From Dendrophyllia cribrosa (Eukaryota; Cnidaria; Anthozoa; Scleractinia; Dendrophylliidae): DNA of 64,000 nucleotides. Position 1 is the stretch's first letter. Each line of letters opens with the position of its first letter. Where the stretch lies: positions 39,518,707-39,582,706 of the forward strand of contig JAJLRJ010000005.1 in NCBI GenBank assembly GCA_024195265.1, written 5' to 3'. Below the pieces are notes generated by a model. That model was not told the origin of the DNA. It searched no databases and worked only from the letters and a program-made list of their open reading frames with translations. Shown one piece after another: positions 51,966-63,560 of the stretch. Both the position numbers and the translations under genes were made by a program.

Positions 51966-52492
51966 AAAGTGCACATGAGAGATATTTTGTTATTTGCTTG
52001 ATGGAAACCACATGGCATTCTGATAAGAAAATCGAAAAGAGTTTTTTCGATATCGATTTTCTTTCCGTGTTTTAGCCGTCTAAAAAAGGTGAAATTTCAC
52101 TTCCGGTGGGTTACAAAACCGCGCAAGAAGAAAGACTGGAAATAGTCCGCTGTGACGTCAAAACAAGAATGCCGGTGTCGCGGTTTCTCGGTTCCTCACA
52201 TTTTTTGGTGCGCTCTGAGGAAGAAACATGGTTCTATTGAGGTGTGGTTGTAGCAACACGCACTGGGAAACCGCGACACTGGCATTCTTGTATTGACGTC
52301 ACAGCGGACTATTTCCAGTCTTTCTTCTTGCGCAGTTTTGTAACCCACCGGAAGTGAAATTTCACGTTTTTAGACGGTTAAATCACGGACAAGAAAAATC
52401 GATATCAAAAAACGTTTTACGACTTTCTTATCAGAACGCCATGTAGATTCCATTAATCAAATAAAAAAATATCTGTCATATATACACTTTAA
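51965..52492. mobile_element. Fold-back element, ~230-bp arms
   Basis: AAAGTGCACATGAGAGATAT near 51,966 to GGGTTACAAAAC, TGACGTCA and GCCGGTGTCGCGGTTTC is inverted at 52,255-52,492 (GAAACCGCGACACTGGC...TGACGTCA...TACACTTTAA). The loop is about 50-60 bases. Confidence 0.85.
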
Positions 52493-52494
52493 GG

Positions 52495-54055
52495 TAGTTA
52501 TCTATGCAAATTTAGGTATTTCCATGCAATGTTTTAGGAAATATCAGCTGGTATCAAAAACTGCAAAGTTGTGGGTGACAAAAGCGCAAATGAACCATAC
52601 ATTAAAACAGCATTGCACGAAGGACTATTTAGTATATCGATCTTAAATTTTCTGAGAAGGCTAATTGTGCTATGCCCTTCCAACATTAATTAGGCAATAA
52701 TTGAAAACAAAGGTTCGCTTGTTGATAGCAGATGGGGAAAAAACACAGTTCATTATGATTATTCTTATTGATTTTCACTACGAATTCATTTAAAATCCCT
52801 GTTAGGACTTGTTAAGAAACTGACAAAATAAACTGCTTCATTTCCAATAAGTAATCTATTCTTAGCCGGCCTTAAACATCTTACTGAAAGTTGACAATTA
52901 AACAGGCAGAATTTTGCTATTGTACTAATAAAGACATTAAACAATCACAGAGAAAATGATAATTTTACATTTCACACTGCAGAGTGACAAGCAAAATCAC
53001 TTTAAAAATAGACAAAAACATAATATGAACGAAACATTTACACTGAGAAATTGCTTTTTAATTTCAAAACCCTGCTTATTGAAAACTCTCGAACATAAAA
53101 ATTTGCCTTAATAATTGATAACTGGATAATTTGAACTTGATTTTTCAATAATCAATCGATCTGAAGCCTTAACCCCTTGTTGAAAATTAAATTTTACACT
53201 TCAACGGGCAAAATCAGGGTAAAAACAAGACAATTGAAACAGCGTGGAAACAATTACCTATAAAAACACGTTTTCCTGTACATTAGTATTTTAAAACGAT
53301 AACAGTTTTAGCACAGGATGGTTTCTAAATAGTTAGTGGTTTAAGTTCTCGCCATTTCTCCTCTTTCGTCCTTTTTTTACAGGAAGGGAGCCACAGAAAG
53401 ATAGAAATAATTTATTTTTGCTGTATTCAAAAAGCTATAAGCCTGATTAATAACATGTTGAAAGTTGACAATATCAAGCAAGAGGCGAAACTGACCGTAA
53501 ATGAGCTACAATTTCCAATAATCAATCGATTCGTAGCCTTAACACCTTGCTGAAAACTACAACAACAGCCAGAATCAAGTTTAAAAAGACAACTGAGAAA
53601 ATGTTTGACAAAAAAGTGACTTGAGACTTGAATTAAACTAAAAACAAATACAGTAACCTACTTATTTCAAATTGATCGGTGACAAATTAAACAAATAAAA
53701 CTTGTAAAATCAAAACAGAGAAAAACGTATAAGCAAATCGGTGAAAAGACAAAATGGCGTCTCATGCATAACATTAAAAGTGTTACTGAAATAAAAAAAA
53801 ACAAATTGAAGAAAAATAAAAGAAATTATAACTGATAACTAAGTCACCTATACTGCGAGAAAGGTAAATTCAAAACAGACAAAATGGCGGCCTTAAGTTT
53901 TCATTGAGAAGTCCTTTCTCCATTTCAAAAACTAACTAAAAATCGACGTTACAATTTCAAATATTTCTTTCAGACGTTTAAAGTATGGTCTTAATTATTT
54001 TCGAAACAAATAATATAATTTATTTTAACGTCAAAACCTTTTCGGCCCAAAACTC
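52495..54055. other. AT-rich intergenic, weak dispersed repeats
   Basis: CCAATAATCAATCGATTCGTAGCCTTAA-type text near 53,515 repeats a stretch near 53,147; otherwise nothing recognised. No credible coding frame. Confidence 0.45.
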
Positions 54056-54058
54056 ATA

Positions 54059-54607
54059 TTAACCCTCGGTCGTACAGGGGGGCCTGGGTGGGTGGTTGCC
54101 AACCCCCCCCCCCCCCCCCCCCCCCCCTCCCTTAAGGTTTTTCTTCCATATTTTCAAGACCATTTACGATCAGAACATGCCGTTTTCAGTAGCCGCGTTT
54201 ATTCCTGAGACACATTTTGGAAAAGTTTGTCGACAACCGATTGCTATGGTAACGAGATATGACGTCATAAGTAACATGTGTTCAAGAATTTTTTGAATAA
54301 AAATGCGCGTTTTTCACCTTTTTTAGTGAAGAAACAACTCTAGCAAACAATATTAGCAATTTCTAAACTTTATCGAAAATTTTGAATTTTTAGAAAAATA
54401 AAAAATGGCGGCCATCTTGAATACCACTTTGAATGACGTCACGGACCTCCAGCAGCGCCACAACCCATAATATTTACCTTTTCTTGTAGAGCACATCATG
54501 GGCTATCTATTACATGTAAAATATTTCCGAAATATTGCAACATCGCAAAAACCCAAGGGCTTGTACCACGGTGGGGGTATACGTTTGCGTGTAAGTCCGA
54601 GGGTTAA
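54059..54607. mobile_element. TTAA MITE (TIR CCCTCGG), poly-C inside left end
   Basis: TTAACCCTCGGTCGTAC at left, GTAAGTCCGAGGGTTAA at right, TTAA both sides. A C run of about 28 at 54,103-54,128. The interior has AAAATGGCGGCCATCTTGAA and TGACGTCA. Confidence 0.75.
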
Positions 54608-54984
54608 AGGAGGGGAGGGGGTACACCTGAATGCATTTTTCCGTCACTTGACATGGCTTTAATGGAAATATCTTGTTCACGTTTCAAGCAATCCAAAAAC
54701 CCTCTGTTTAAAACAAAAACCTATGGTATGGGATGTTTTGTAAATTTTTGGGTGATTTTGGGGTATGTATGGGAGGAAATAGTTTTTCTCAAAGGATTGG
54801 TAAAATGTAGAGGAAAAAGAAATATTGAAGATTTAGTGAATTTTAAAAATTAGAATTTGTAGTTAATAATCAATAGATGGATACCAAGTTAGTCCACTAA
54901 CAATCTGGGGTGCTCTTGGGTGGGTATCGACTGTCTGTTGGTGTTCCAAAAATCATTTTCTTACTCCTATCCTTTCTTAAAACC

Positions 54985-57570
54985 TCTTACGATGACGTCA
55001 CTTTTAAGACTCCACTGACAGTTTTAAGTGTTCAGTAACTAAAAACAGACCACTACTCGTTTTCGTTTAACTGCATGTAAATTGATTACTATACAGAATC
55101 AGTAGCGTACTACGTTGTACATCTCAGCTACATACTGTATACAAATCACTGCGTGAAACAAAACGAACTACAACGCAATGCTGCATGGAAAAAAGGAACA
55201 AAGTACAATTCTAAAAACGTCTTTTGATATTTGTTTGTAACCACAAAAAGGAATGTGTGTTACACACAAACTACTCATCACTTGATCACCGGAGTGTCCG
55301 TAATAATATGTATTTGCTCTCTGGGGCTGAGATTTAGAGACCGTTGTCCGTATTAGAGAGGGTCCGTATTATAGAGGGGTTTTTTAAAGAAAATATGTAA
55401 CAATGTTGTCCGAGCAAACGAGACTGTCCGTAATAGCGAAGTGTCCGTATTAAACAGTTGCCCCTGTAAGAGAAGTGCCCGAATCAGAGAGGTGTCCGTA
55501 TTAGAGAAGTGTCCGTAATAAAAAGGTGCACATAATATAGAGGCGTCCGTAATAAAAAGGTGTCCGTATTAGAAAGGTGTTCGTAATACAGAGGTGTCCG
55601 AAATAGAGGTGTCCGTATTAGAGAGGTGTATGTAATAGAGGTGTCCGTATTAGAGAGGTGTCCATAATAGAGAGGTGTCCGTATTAGAGAGGTGTCCGTA
55701 ATAGAGAGGTGTCCGTATTAGAGAGGTGTCCGTAAAAGAGAGCTGTCCGTATTAAAGAGGTGTCCATAATAGAGAGGTGTTCGTATTAGAAAGGCGTTCG
55801 TAATAGAAAGGTGTCCATATTAAAGAGGTGTCCGTAAAAGAGAGGTCAGTCCGTATAAGAGAGGTGTCCGTAATAGAAAGGTGTCCATTATAGGGAGGTG
55901 TCCGAAATAGAGAAGTGTCCGTAATAGAGAGGTGTCCGTAACAGACAGGTATTCGTATTAGAGAGGTGTCCGAAAAAGAGGTCAGTCCGTATTAGAGAGG
56001 TGTCCGTAATAGAGAGGTGTATGTAATAGACGTGTCCGTACTAGAGAGGTGTCAGTAATGGAGTTGCGTCCGTAATGGAGAGGTGTCCGTTATAGAGAGG
56101 TGTCCATATTAGAGAGGTGTCCATTATACAGAGGTGTCCGTATCAGAGAGGTGTCCGTATTAGAGAGGTGTCCATAATAGAGAGGTGTCCGTATTAGAAA
56201 GGTATCCGTAATAGAGAGGTGTCCGTATTAGGGTGGTGTCCGTAAGGAGAAGTGTCCGTATTAGAGAGGTGTCCATGATAGAGAGATGTCCGTATTAGAG
56301 AGGTGTAAGTATTATAGAAGTATCTGTAAAAGAGAGGTGTCCGTAATAAAAAGGTGTCCGTAATAGTGAGGTGTCCGTATTAGAGAGTTGTCCTTGCTAT
56401 AGAGTTGTCCGTGTTAGAGAGGTGTCCATAATGGAGACCTGCCCGTACATTGGCAAGGAGAGGTGTCCATATTAGGGTGGTGTGCGTATTAGAGAGGTGT
56501 CCGTATTAGAGAGGTGTCCGTAATAGAGAGGTGCCTGTATTACAGAGGTGTCCGTTTTAGAGAGGTTTCCGTAATGGAGACGTGCCCGTAATAGAGACGT
56601 GTCCGTATAAGAGACGTGTCCGTATAAGAGACCTGTCCGTAATAGAGATGTGTCCGCATTAGAAAAGTGTTCATATTAGAGAGCTGTCCGTAATAGAGAG
56701 GTGTCAGTATTAGAGACGTGTTAGTAAGGAGATGTGTCCGTGTTAGAGATGTGTCCGTGTTAGAGAGATGTCCGTAATAGAGAGTTGTCCATAATAGAGA
56801 GGTGTCCGTATTAGAAAGGTGTCCGCAAGGAGAGGAGCCCGTATTAGAGAGGTGTCCATAATAGAGAGGTGTCCATAATAGAGAGTTGTCCGTATTAGAG
56901 AGGTATCCGTAATAGAGAGGTGTCCGTATTAGGGTGGTGTCCGTATTGGAGAGGTGTCCGTATTAGAGAGGTGTCCGTAATAGAGAGGTGTCCGTAATAC
57001 AGAGGTGTCCGTAATAGAGAGGTGTCCGTATTAGAGAAGTGTTCGTAAGGAGAAATTCGACTGTACTTAAAAATTACAACATTTTGTCGGTGCACTATCA
57101 ATTTTAATATCTAAAAACTGACAGACTGATAAAATTACCTTAAATGTTTATTGAGAAATTGTTTCCTCACCGTAGAAACCCCTATCAAAAATTGCCCAAT
57201 AAATCCACGACTTCCACCGAGTATTAAAAACTGGCCAGTTTTGGCAATAAAAAATGTTTTTGTAACCCTAGACGCTAGCGTCTTACTAGAAACGAATAAC
57301 TGAAAACTGATCTATTATAAAATGATAAAAAGGCACAATAAGAAAAAAGAAAGACAGGTGGCATTGCCTTCACGTTTTCGTAAACATTGTTTGAAATATG
57401 TAAAACGTTGACTGACGGACAAAACAGCCTAAGATTCACTGCCGGAGAAAATCGTTTAATTAACTTGAAACTTTTGAATTTAAAGTTAAAAAAAAAATAA
57501 AAATAAAATTTGATTTTCATTTAGAATAAAAGCTTTAAAACCTACTGAAAGACAATATATCTACTAGTAA
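54985..57570. repeat. Second tandem segmental duplication, unit 1
   Basis: The left shoulder (GATGACGTCACTTTTAAGAC...CTGCATGTAAATTGATTACT), a 17-bp array, and the right shoulder (GTACTTAAAAATTACAA...GACGCTAGCGTCTTACTAG...TTTGATTTTCATTTAG) recur in order at 57,660-62,450. The two units are directly adjacent. Confidence 0.85.
55280..57062. repeat. 17-bp tandem array 1 (AGGTGTCCGTATTAGAG)
   Basis: About 100 degenerate copies of AGGTGTCCGTA(T/A)TAGAG. Three units make 51 bases, so minus-strand frames show a 17-residue repeat (NTDTSLIRTPLYYGHLS) without being genes. The array begins after GGAGTGTCCGTAATAATATG and ends at GGAGAAATTCGACTGTAC. Confidence 0.9.
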
Positions 57571-57877
57571 AGAAGCATGCATGTGTTAAAGGAGTCAGAC
57601 ATTTTATCATTTTGAGCAAAGTCTCCGATTTAGAGAGGTGTCCGTATAAATAGAGGTCACCACGATGACGTCACTTTTAAGACTCCACTGACAGTTTAAA
57701 GTGTTCAGTAACTAAAAACAGACCACTACTCGTTTTCGTTTAACTGCATGTAAATTGATTACTATACAGAATTGAGACACTAAATTAAAATGTTTTTTGC
57801 TGCGTGGCACTCACGGTTAATGATAATATTGAAATTTAAATTTAAGTCTGAATACCGAAAAAGAACTGACAAAGACA

Positions 57878-57912
57878 GTCAGACGTTTCGGGGATAACCC
57901 CTTCATCAGTGT
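57878..57912 (-). ncRNA. Hammerhead ribozyme, canonical core
   Basis: Minus strand: CTGATGA, stem II GGGG-TTAT-CCCC, GAAAC, GTC. Every core position matches the hammerhead consensus. Stem I can form from ACAAA...CA upstream and TG...TTTGT downstream with a bulge. Stem III is almost absent (ACGT), as in PLE hammerheads thought to act as dimers. It lies about 160 bases past the PLE stop codon. Confidence 0.85.
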
Positions 57913-58071
57913 TTGTATTACTTTTACGAGACAAACGCTCGTGCACACGTACAATTTGTTGTGTGTACGCTATTCAAAAATATTCAAATAAAACGCGAAT
58001 TCGAGCGCGCGCTTAACGCGCATAAATGCGACAGAGAATAAAACTTGAAGCCAATGTAGCCTCATGGAAAA

Positions 58072-58188
58072 TTAGAATTTAAAGTCAATGTTAATTCCAC
58101 GAGGCGCCAAGGTCTTGTGTAGAAAGATTAGCCTCATTTCTTCTCTCTGTCGTGTGGCAGTTGCTCCCGTGACTTTCTTGAGACACTG
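58072..58188 (-). pseudogene. PLE GIY-YIG C-terminal remnant
   Basis: About 38 codons: CLKKVTGATATRQREEMRLI, FLHKTLAPRGINIDFKF, stop. This is the extreme C-terminus of the PLE polyprotein; the nuclease core and RT are missing. Confidence 0.75.
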
Positions 58189-58394
58189 TCTATCAGTAGC
58201 GTACTATATATTAGCTACATTGTACATCCAGGCTAGAAACTGTATACGAATCACTGTGTGAAACGAAACGAACTACAACGCAATGCTACATGAAAAGAAG
58301 TAACAAAGGTACAATTCTAAAAACGTCTTTTGATGTTTGCTTGTAACCACAAAAAGGAAATTGTATTACACACACAAACTACTCATCACTTGAT

Positions 58395-59171
58395 CATCGG
58401 AGTTTCCGTAATAAAGAGGTTAAGTTAATATAAATTTGCTCTCTGGGGCTGAGAGTTAGAGTCCGTTGATCGTATTAGAGAGGGTCCGTATTATAGAGGG
58501 GTTTTTTAAAGAAAATATGTAAGAATTTTGTCCGAGCAAACGAAACTGTCCGAAATAGAGAGGTGTCCGTATTAAACAGGTGCCCGTATTAGAGAAGTGT
58601 CCGAATCAGAGAGGTGTCCGTATTAGAGTGGTGTCCGTGTTAGAGAGGTGTCCGTATTAGAGAAGTGTCCGAGGTGCCCTTACTTTAGAGGTGTCCGTAA
58701 TAAATAGATGTCCGAAGTAAAGAGGTGTCCGTACTAGAGAGGTGTCCGTACTAGAGAGGTGTTCGTAAAAGAGAGGTGTCCGTATTAGAGGTGTGCATAA
58801 TAGAGAGGTGTCCGTAATACAGTGGTGTCCGTGATGCAGAGGTGTCCGTAATACAGAGGTGTCCATAATAGAGTGGTGTTCGTGTTAGAGAGGTGTCCGT
58901 ATTAGAGAGGTTGTCTATAATAGAGAGGTCTCCGTATTAGAGAGGTGTCCGTATTAGAAAGGTGTCCCGTCGTTTTAGAAAGGTGTCCGTATTAGAGAGG
59001 TGTCCGTAACAGACAGGTATTCGTATAACAGATATGTCCATATTAGAGAAGTGCCTGTAATAGAGAGGTGTCCGTAATACAGAGGTGTCCGTATTAGAGA
59101 GGTTTTCGTATTATAGAAGTGTCCATAAAAGAGAGGTGTTCGTATTAGACGGGTGTTCGTATTAGAAATGT
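58395..59171. repeat. 17-bp tandem array 2, first part
   Basis: Same unit as array 1, about 45 degenerate copies after TCCGTAATAAAGAGGTTAAG. Confidence 0.88.
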
Positions 59172-59562
59172 TGAGGCCAATCCTCAACAACTGAACAGTT
59201 AGTTTCTTAAGTCCGTTCCAATCCATTTGTAATTTATGCTCCCGGCATGCAATGTGCGCGCTTCTAGGTGTCGTTGTGAAAGGAGAAACAAAACCATGTG
59301 CTTTTTAACGCGCTAGTGCGGAGTTCTCATCGTATGGTAAGTCTTTCAGAGCTCTTGTGTTTAGAATTTCCACCCCAACACTGATTTAGTGTTTTCTCGG
59401 GTAGGTTTTTACAGCACGGTGAACCTTGTAAGCCAAGATGAGACTCCAAATGCGACCTGTTGTGTTCAAGAAAATGTGCTCACGTGAACGTGCAACGCTC
59501 GATTAAAGTTCAGTTTTCAAGATCCTTGTGTTGTGAATTAAACCGCGATTGTCTCCTGGACA
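59172..59562. other. Unique 390-bp piece inside array 2
   Basis: Non-repeat sequence between two array segments, absent from array 1. Contains GGTAGGTTTTTACAGCACGG and CACGTGAACGTGCAACG. It has no clear TIR or target duplication and no convincing frame. Confidence 0.55.
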
Positions 59563-61945
59563 AGAAAGGTGTCCGTATTAGAGAGGTGTCCGTAACAGAC
59601 AAGTATTCGGATAAGAGAGGTGTCCGTGATAGAGAGGTGTACGTAATAGAGAGTTGTCCGTATTAGAGAGGTGTCAATAATAGAGAGGTGTCCGTAACGG
59701 AGAGGTGTCTGCAATAGAGGTGTCCGTATTAGAGAGATCCGCAATAGAGTTGTCCGTATTAGAGAGGTGTCCGTAATAGAGAGATGTACATAATACAGAG
59801 TTCTCCTTATTAGAGAGGTGTCAATAACAGGGAGGTGTCCGTAATGGAGTTGTGTCCGTAATGGAGAGGTGTCCGCAATAGAGTGGGGTCCGTATTAGAG
59901 AGGTGTCCGCATTACGGAGGTGTCCATATTAGAGAGGTGTCCGTATCAAAGAGGTGTCCATATTAGAGAGGTGTCCGTATTAGATAGGTGTCCGTAATAG
60001 AGAGGTGTCCGTAATAAGGAAGTGTCAGAAATATAGATGTCCGTAATAGAGAGGTGTCCGTATTAGAGAGGTATCCGTAATAGAGAGGTGTCCGTATTAG
60101 AGTGGTGTCCGCAAGGAGAGGTGTCCGTATTAGAGGTGTCCGTATTAGAGAGGTGTCCATAATAGAGAGATGTCCGTATTAGAGAGGTGTCCGTATTAGA
60201 GGTGTCCATAATAGAGAGATGTCCGTATTAGAGAGATGTAAGTATTAAAGAAGTATCTGTAAAAGAGATGTGTCCGTATTAGTGAGGTGTCCGTATTAGA
60301 GAGGTGTCCGTAATAAAGAGGTGTCTGTAATAGTGAGGTGCCCGTATTAGAGTGGTGTCCGCAAGGAGAGGTGTCCGTATTAGAGGTGTCCATGATAGAG
60401 AGATGTCCGTATTAGAGAGATGTAAGTATTAAAGAAGTATCTGTAAAAGAGAGGTGTCCGTATTAGAGAGTTGTCCGTAATAAAGAGGTGTCTGTAATAG
60501 TGAGGTGCCCGTATTAGAGAGTTGTCCTTGTTATAGAGTTGTCCGTAATGGAGACCTTCCCGTAATAGAGACTTGTCCGTATTAGAGACGTGTCCGTAAT
60601 AGACACGTGTTGGAGAGCTGTCCGCATTAGAGAGGTATTTGAAGGAGGTGTCCGTATTAGGTTGGTGTCCGTATTAGAGAGGTGTCCGTAATAGAGAGGT
60701 ACCTGTCTTAGAGAGGTGCCGTTTTTGAGAGGGGTCCGTAATGTAGACGTGTCCGTAATAGAGACGTGTCCGTATAAGAGACTTGTTCGTATAAGAGACG
60801 TGTCCGTTATTGAGATGTGTCCGCATTAGAAAAGTGTTCGTATTAGAGAGGTGTGCATATTAGAAAGTTGTCCGTAATAAAGAGGTGTCAGTATTAGAAA
60901 GGTGTTCGTAAGGAGATGTGTCCGTGTTAGAGAGTTGTCTGTAATAGAGAGGTGTCCATAATAGAGTGACCGTATTAGAAAGGTGTCCGTAAGGAGAGGA
61001 GTCCTTATTAGAGAGGTTTCCGTATTAGAGAGGTGTCCGTAATAGAGAGGTGTCCGTAATAGAGAGGTGTCCGTAATAGAGAGGTGACCGTATTAGAGAG
61101 GTGTCCATAACAGAGAGGTGTCTGTAGCAGAGAGGTATCCGTAATAGAGAGGTGTCCGTATTAGAGGTGTCCATAGCAGAGAGGTGTCCTTATAAGAGAG
61201 GTGTCCGAAACAGAGAGGTGTCCTTATAAGAGAGGTGTCCGAAACAGAGAGGTGCCCGTAATAGAAAGGTGTCCTTATTAGAGAGGTGTCCGTAACAGAG
61301 AGGTGTCCGTATTAGACAGGTGTTCGTAATAGAGAGGTGTCCGTATTAGAGGTGTCCATAGCAGAGAGGTGTCCTTATAAGAGAGGTGTGCGAAACAGAG
61401 AGGTGTTCGTAATAGAAAGGTGTCCATAATAGAGAGGTGTCCGTAACAGAGAGGTGTCCGTATTAGACAGGTGTCCGTAATAGAGAGGTGTCCGTATTAG
61501 AGGTGTCCATAGCAGAGAGGTGTCCTTAACAGAGAGGTGTTCGTAATAGAGAGGTGTCCGTAATAGAGAGGTGTCCGTAACAGAGAGGTGTCCGTATTAG
61601 ACAGGTGTCTGCAGCAGATAGGTGTCCTTATAAGAGAAGTGTCCGTATTAGAGGTGTCCTTATAAGAGAGATGTCCGAAACAGTGAGGTGTCCGTAATAG
61701 AAAGGTGTCGATATTAGAGAGGTGTCCGTAGCAGAGAGGTGTCCGTATTAGACAGGTGTCTGTAGCAGAGAGGTGTCCTTATAAGGGAGTTGTCCGTAAC
61801 AGGAGGTGTCCGTATTGGAGAGGTGTCCGTAATAGAGAGGTGTCCGTATTAGAGAGGTGTCCGTAATAGTGAGGTGTCCGTAATAGTGAGTGTCCGTATT
61901 AGAGAGGTGTCCATATTGGAGAAGTGTCCGTAAGGAGAAATTAGA
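59563..61945. repeat. 17-bp tandem array 2, second part
   Basis: About 135 units. Between 61,110 and 61,790 the variants form a larger repeat of ~160-180 bp (AGGTGTCCATAGCAGAGAG, CCTTATAAGAGAGG, CCGAAACAGAGAGG) found several times, a higher-order structure not seen in array 1. Confidence 0.9.
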
Positions 61946-62449
61946 CTGTACTTAAAAATTACAATATTTTGTCGGTACACTATCCCTTTTAAAATCTAAA
62001 AACAGACAGACTGATAAAATTACCTTAAATGTTTATTGAGAAATCGTTTCCTCACCGCAGAAATCCCTATCAAAAATTGCCCAATAAATCCACGACTTCC
62101 ACCGAGTATTAAAAACTCGCCAGTTTTGGCAATAAAAAATGTTTTTGTAACCCTAGACGCTAGCGTCTTACTAGAAACGAATAACTGAAAACGGATTTAT
62201 TATAAAATGATAAAAAGGCACAATAAGAAAAAAGAAAAACCGGTGGCATTGCCTTCACGTTTTCTTAAACATTGTTCGAAATATGTAAACCGTTAACTGA
62301 CGGACAAAACAGCCTATGATTCACTGCCGGAGAAAATTGTTTAATTAACTTGAAACTTTTGAATTTAAAGTTAAAAAAAATAAATAAAATTTGATTTTCA
62401 TTTAGAATAAAAGCTTTAAAACCTACTGGAAAGGAGACAAAAATAACGC

Positions 62450-63560
62450 AGAAATAAACAATATAAAAACTCAGAAACATACAAACTACTTGTAATTTTC
62501 ACGAAGAAATCGCTTAAAATTCTTATTGGAAACAAATAGCAAAATTAAACATTCAATTCTGAATCATGGGTTTCCTTGAATCGTAACTGTAAACTGACAA
62601 ACAGCCAAGTGGCGTTCAATTTTTACTACGTTATGGTGTCGTAACATAAATTTTTGCTGAAAGTGATTATACAAAATTAAGGTAAAATGGCCAACATTGT
62701 TCACTAAAAACTGAATTGTTTTGTTTCCTTTATAGTTAGCAACCTTCATTAATTTTGTGTCGAAAAAATGACCTATGAGTTTTATCGAAAAATAGCAGAT
62801 TGCAAGTGGCCTATTTGTTTTACTGCTAAATTGCTCTGTAACAAAGAGAGTCAAAATATGAACTTAAGAAGCTTTTAAAAAAGACAATAAATATGATGCA
62901 ATATCTTCACTGAAAACGTGTGTGTCTGCGTCAAAATCTGAGACCGGCGAATAAATGTCACCTTATATCTAAAAGCCAAGCTGATCATTAAAAAATAACA
63001 TGTAAATAAATGTGGACTATATAGGCTGAAAACTAATTATGCCCTTTCTCAACTGTAGACTTTTCTTTGAATGCCTTAAATGAGGAAATTGTAGGCTGTT
63101 TTGACCTGAAAGTTTTTACACTGTCAAGCTACAAAGTTATTAAATGTACGGGTGATGTCAAATACCAAATCTATTGTGATGTTCTTTCGTCAAGTCTATC
63201 GTGTTGTTGTTTGTACAAGTCTATTCTTGCTTTGCGAATGACGTAATAAAAATTCAAAATTCTAAACTATACATCCTACAAAGCTGTTTTTAACATGGTA
63301 TGTGAATATCAGTGTTACAATCTTTCACAAAAGTTTCAGATTTTGCGATGTTTTGCTTCCGATTTGTAAAGGTTTGAAATGTGTCCCGCTGTCCGTCACC
63401 CTATTTAACATAAGCCGTGAAAAAAATAAACAATATTGAACCATGCCACTTGCAACATCTCTTCAAACATCTTAAAATTGCAGCAAGCAAATTACTAATA
63501 TCATAGGAACTAACTAAAACGACAATTTATAACAGTGGTTCTCTCTCTTCGTCGCTTGTT
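62450..63560. other. AT-rich intergenic, nothing recognised
   Basis: Frames are short and without motifs. No element with clear ends was seen. Confidence 0.5.

Larger units (their letters stand above)
57770..58192 (-). mobile_element. Penelope-like element 3' fragment
   Basis: Minus strand: the coding end REEMRLIFLHKTLAPRGINI-DFKF with stop at 58,072-58,074, comparable to the end of the PLE at 12,579 (KIIFQIGTLKPHGINERF). A 3' region follows with a canonical hammerhead core. TTGAGACACT occurs at both edges (57,772-57,781 and 58,178-58,187). Unit 1 has CAGAATCAGTAGCG with no insert here, so it entered after the duplication. Confidence 0.88.
57660..62450. repeat. Second tandem segmental duplication, unit 2
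   Basis: Repeats the shoulders of 54,985-57,570, but holds a PLE fragment in the left shoulder (57,770-58,192) and a ~390-bp unique piece inside the array (59,172-59,562). The array is about twice as long as in unit 1. Confidence 0.85.

Noticed and set aside
54653..54853. 66-codon frame MALMEISCSRFKQSKNPLF...
   Set aside because: No splice context, no family resemblance and no repeat in the related region; could be chance in AT-rich DNA.
56895..60393. Several 60-80 codon frames rich in DTSLIRTPLYYGHLS
   Set aside because: Translation of 17-bp tandem arrays; no start context, no non-repeat domain.
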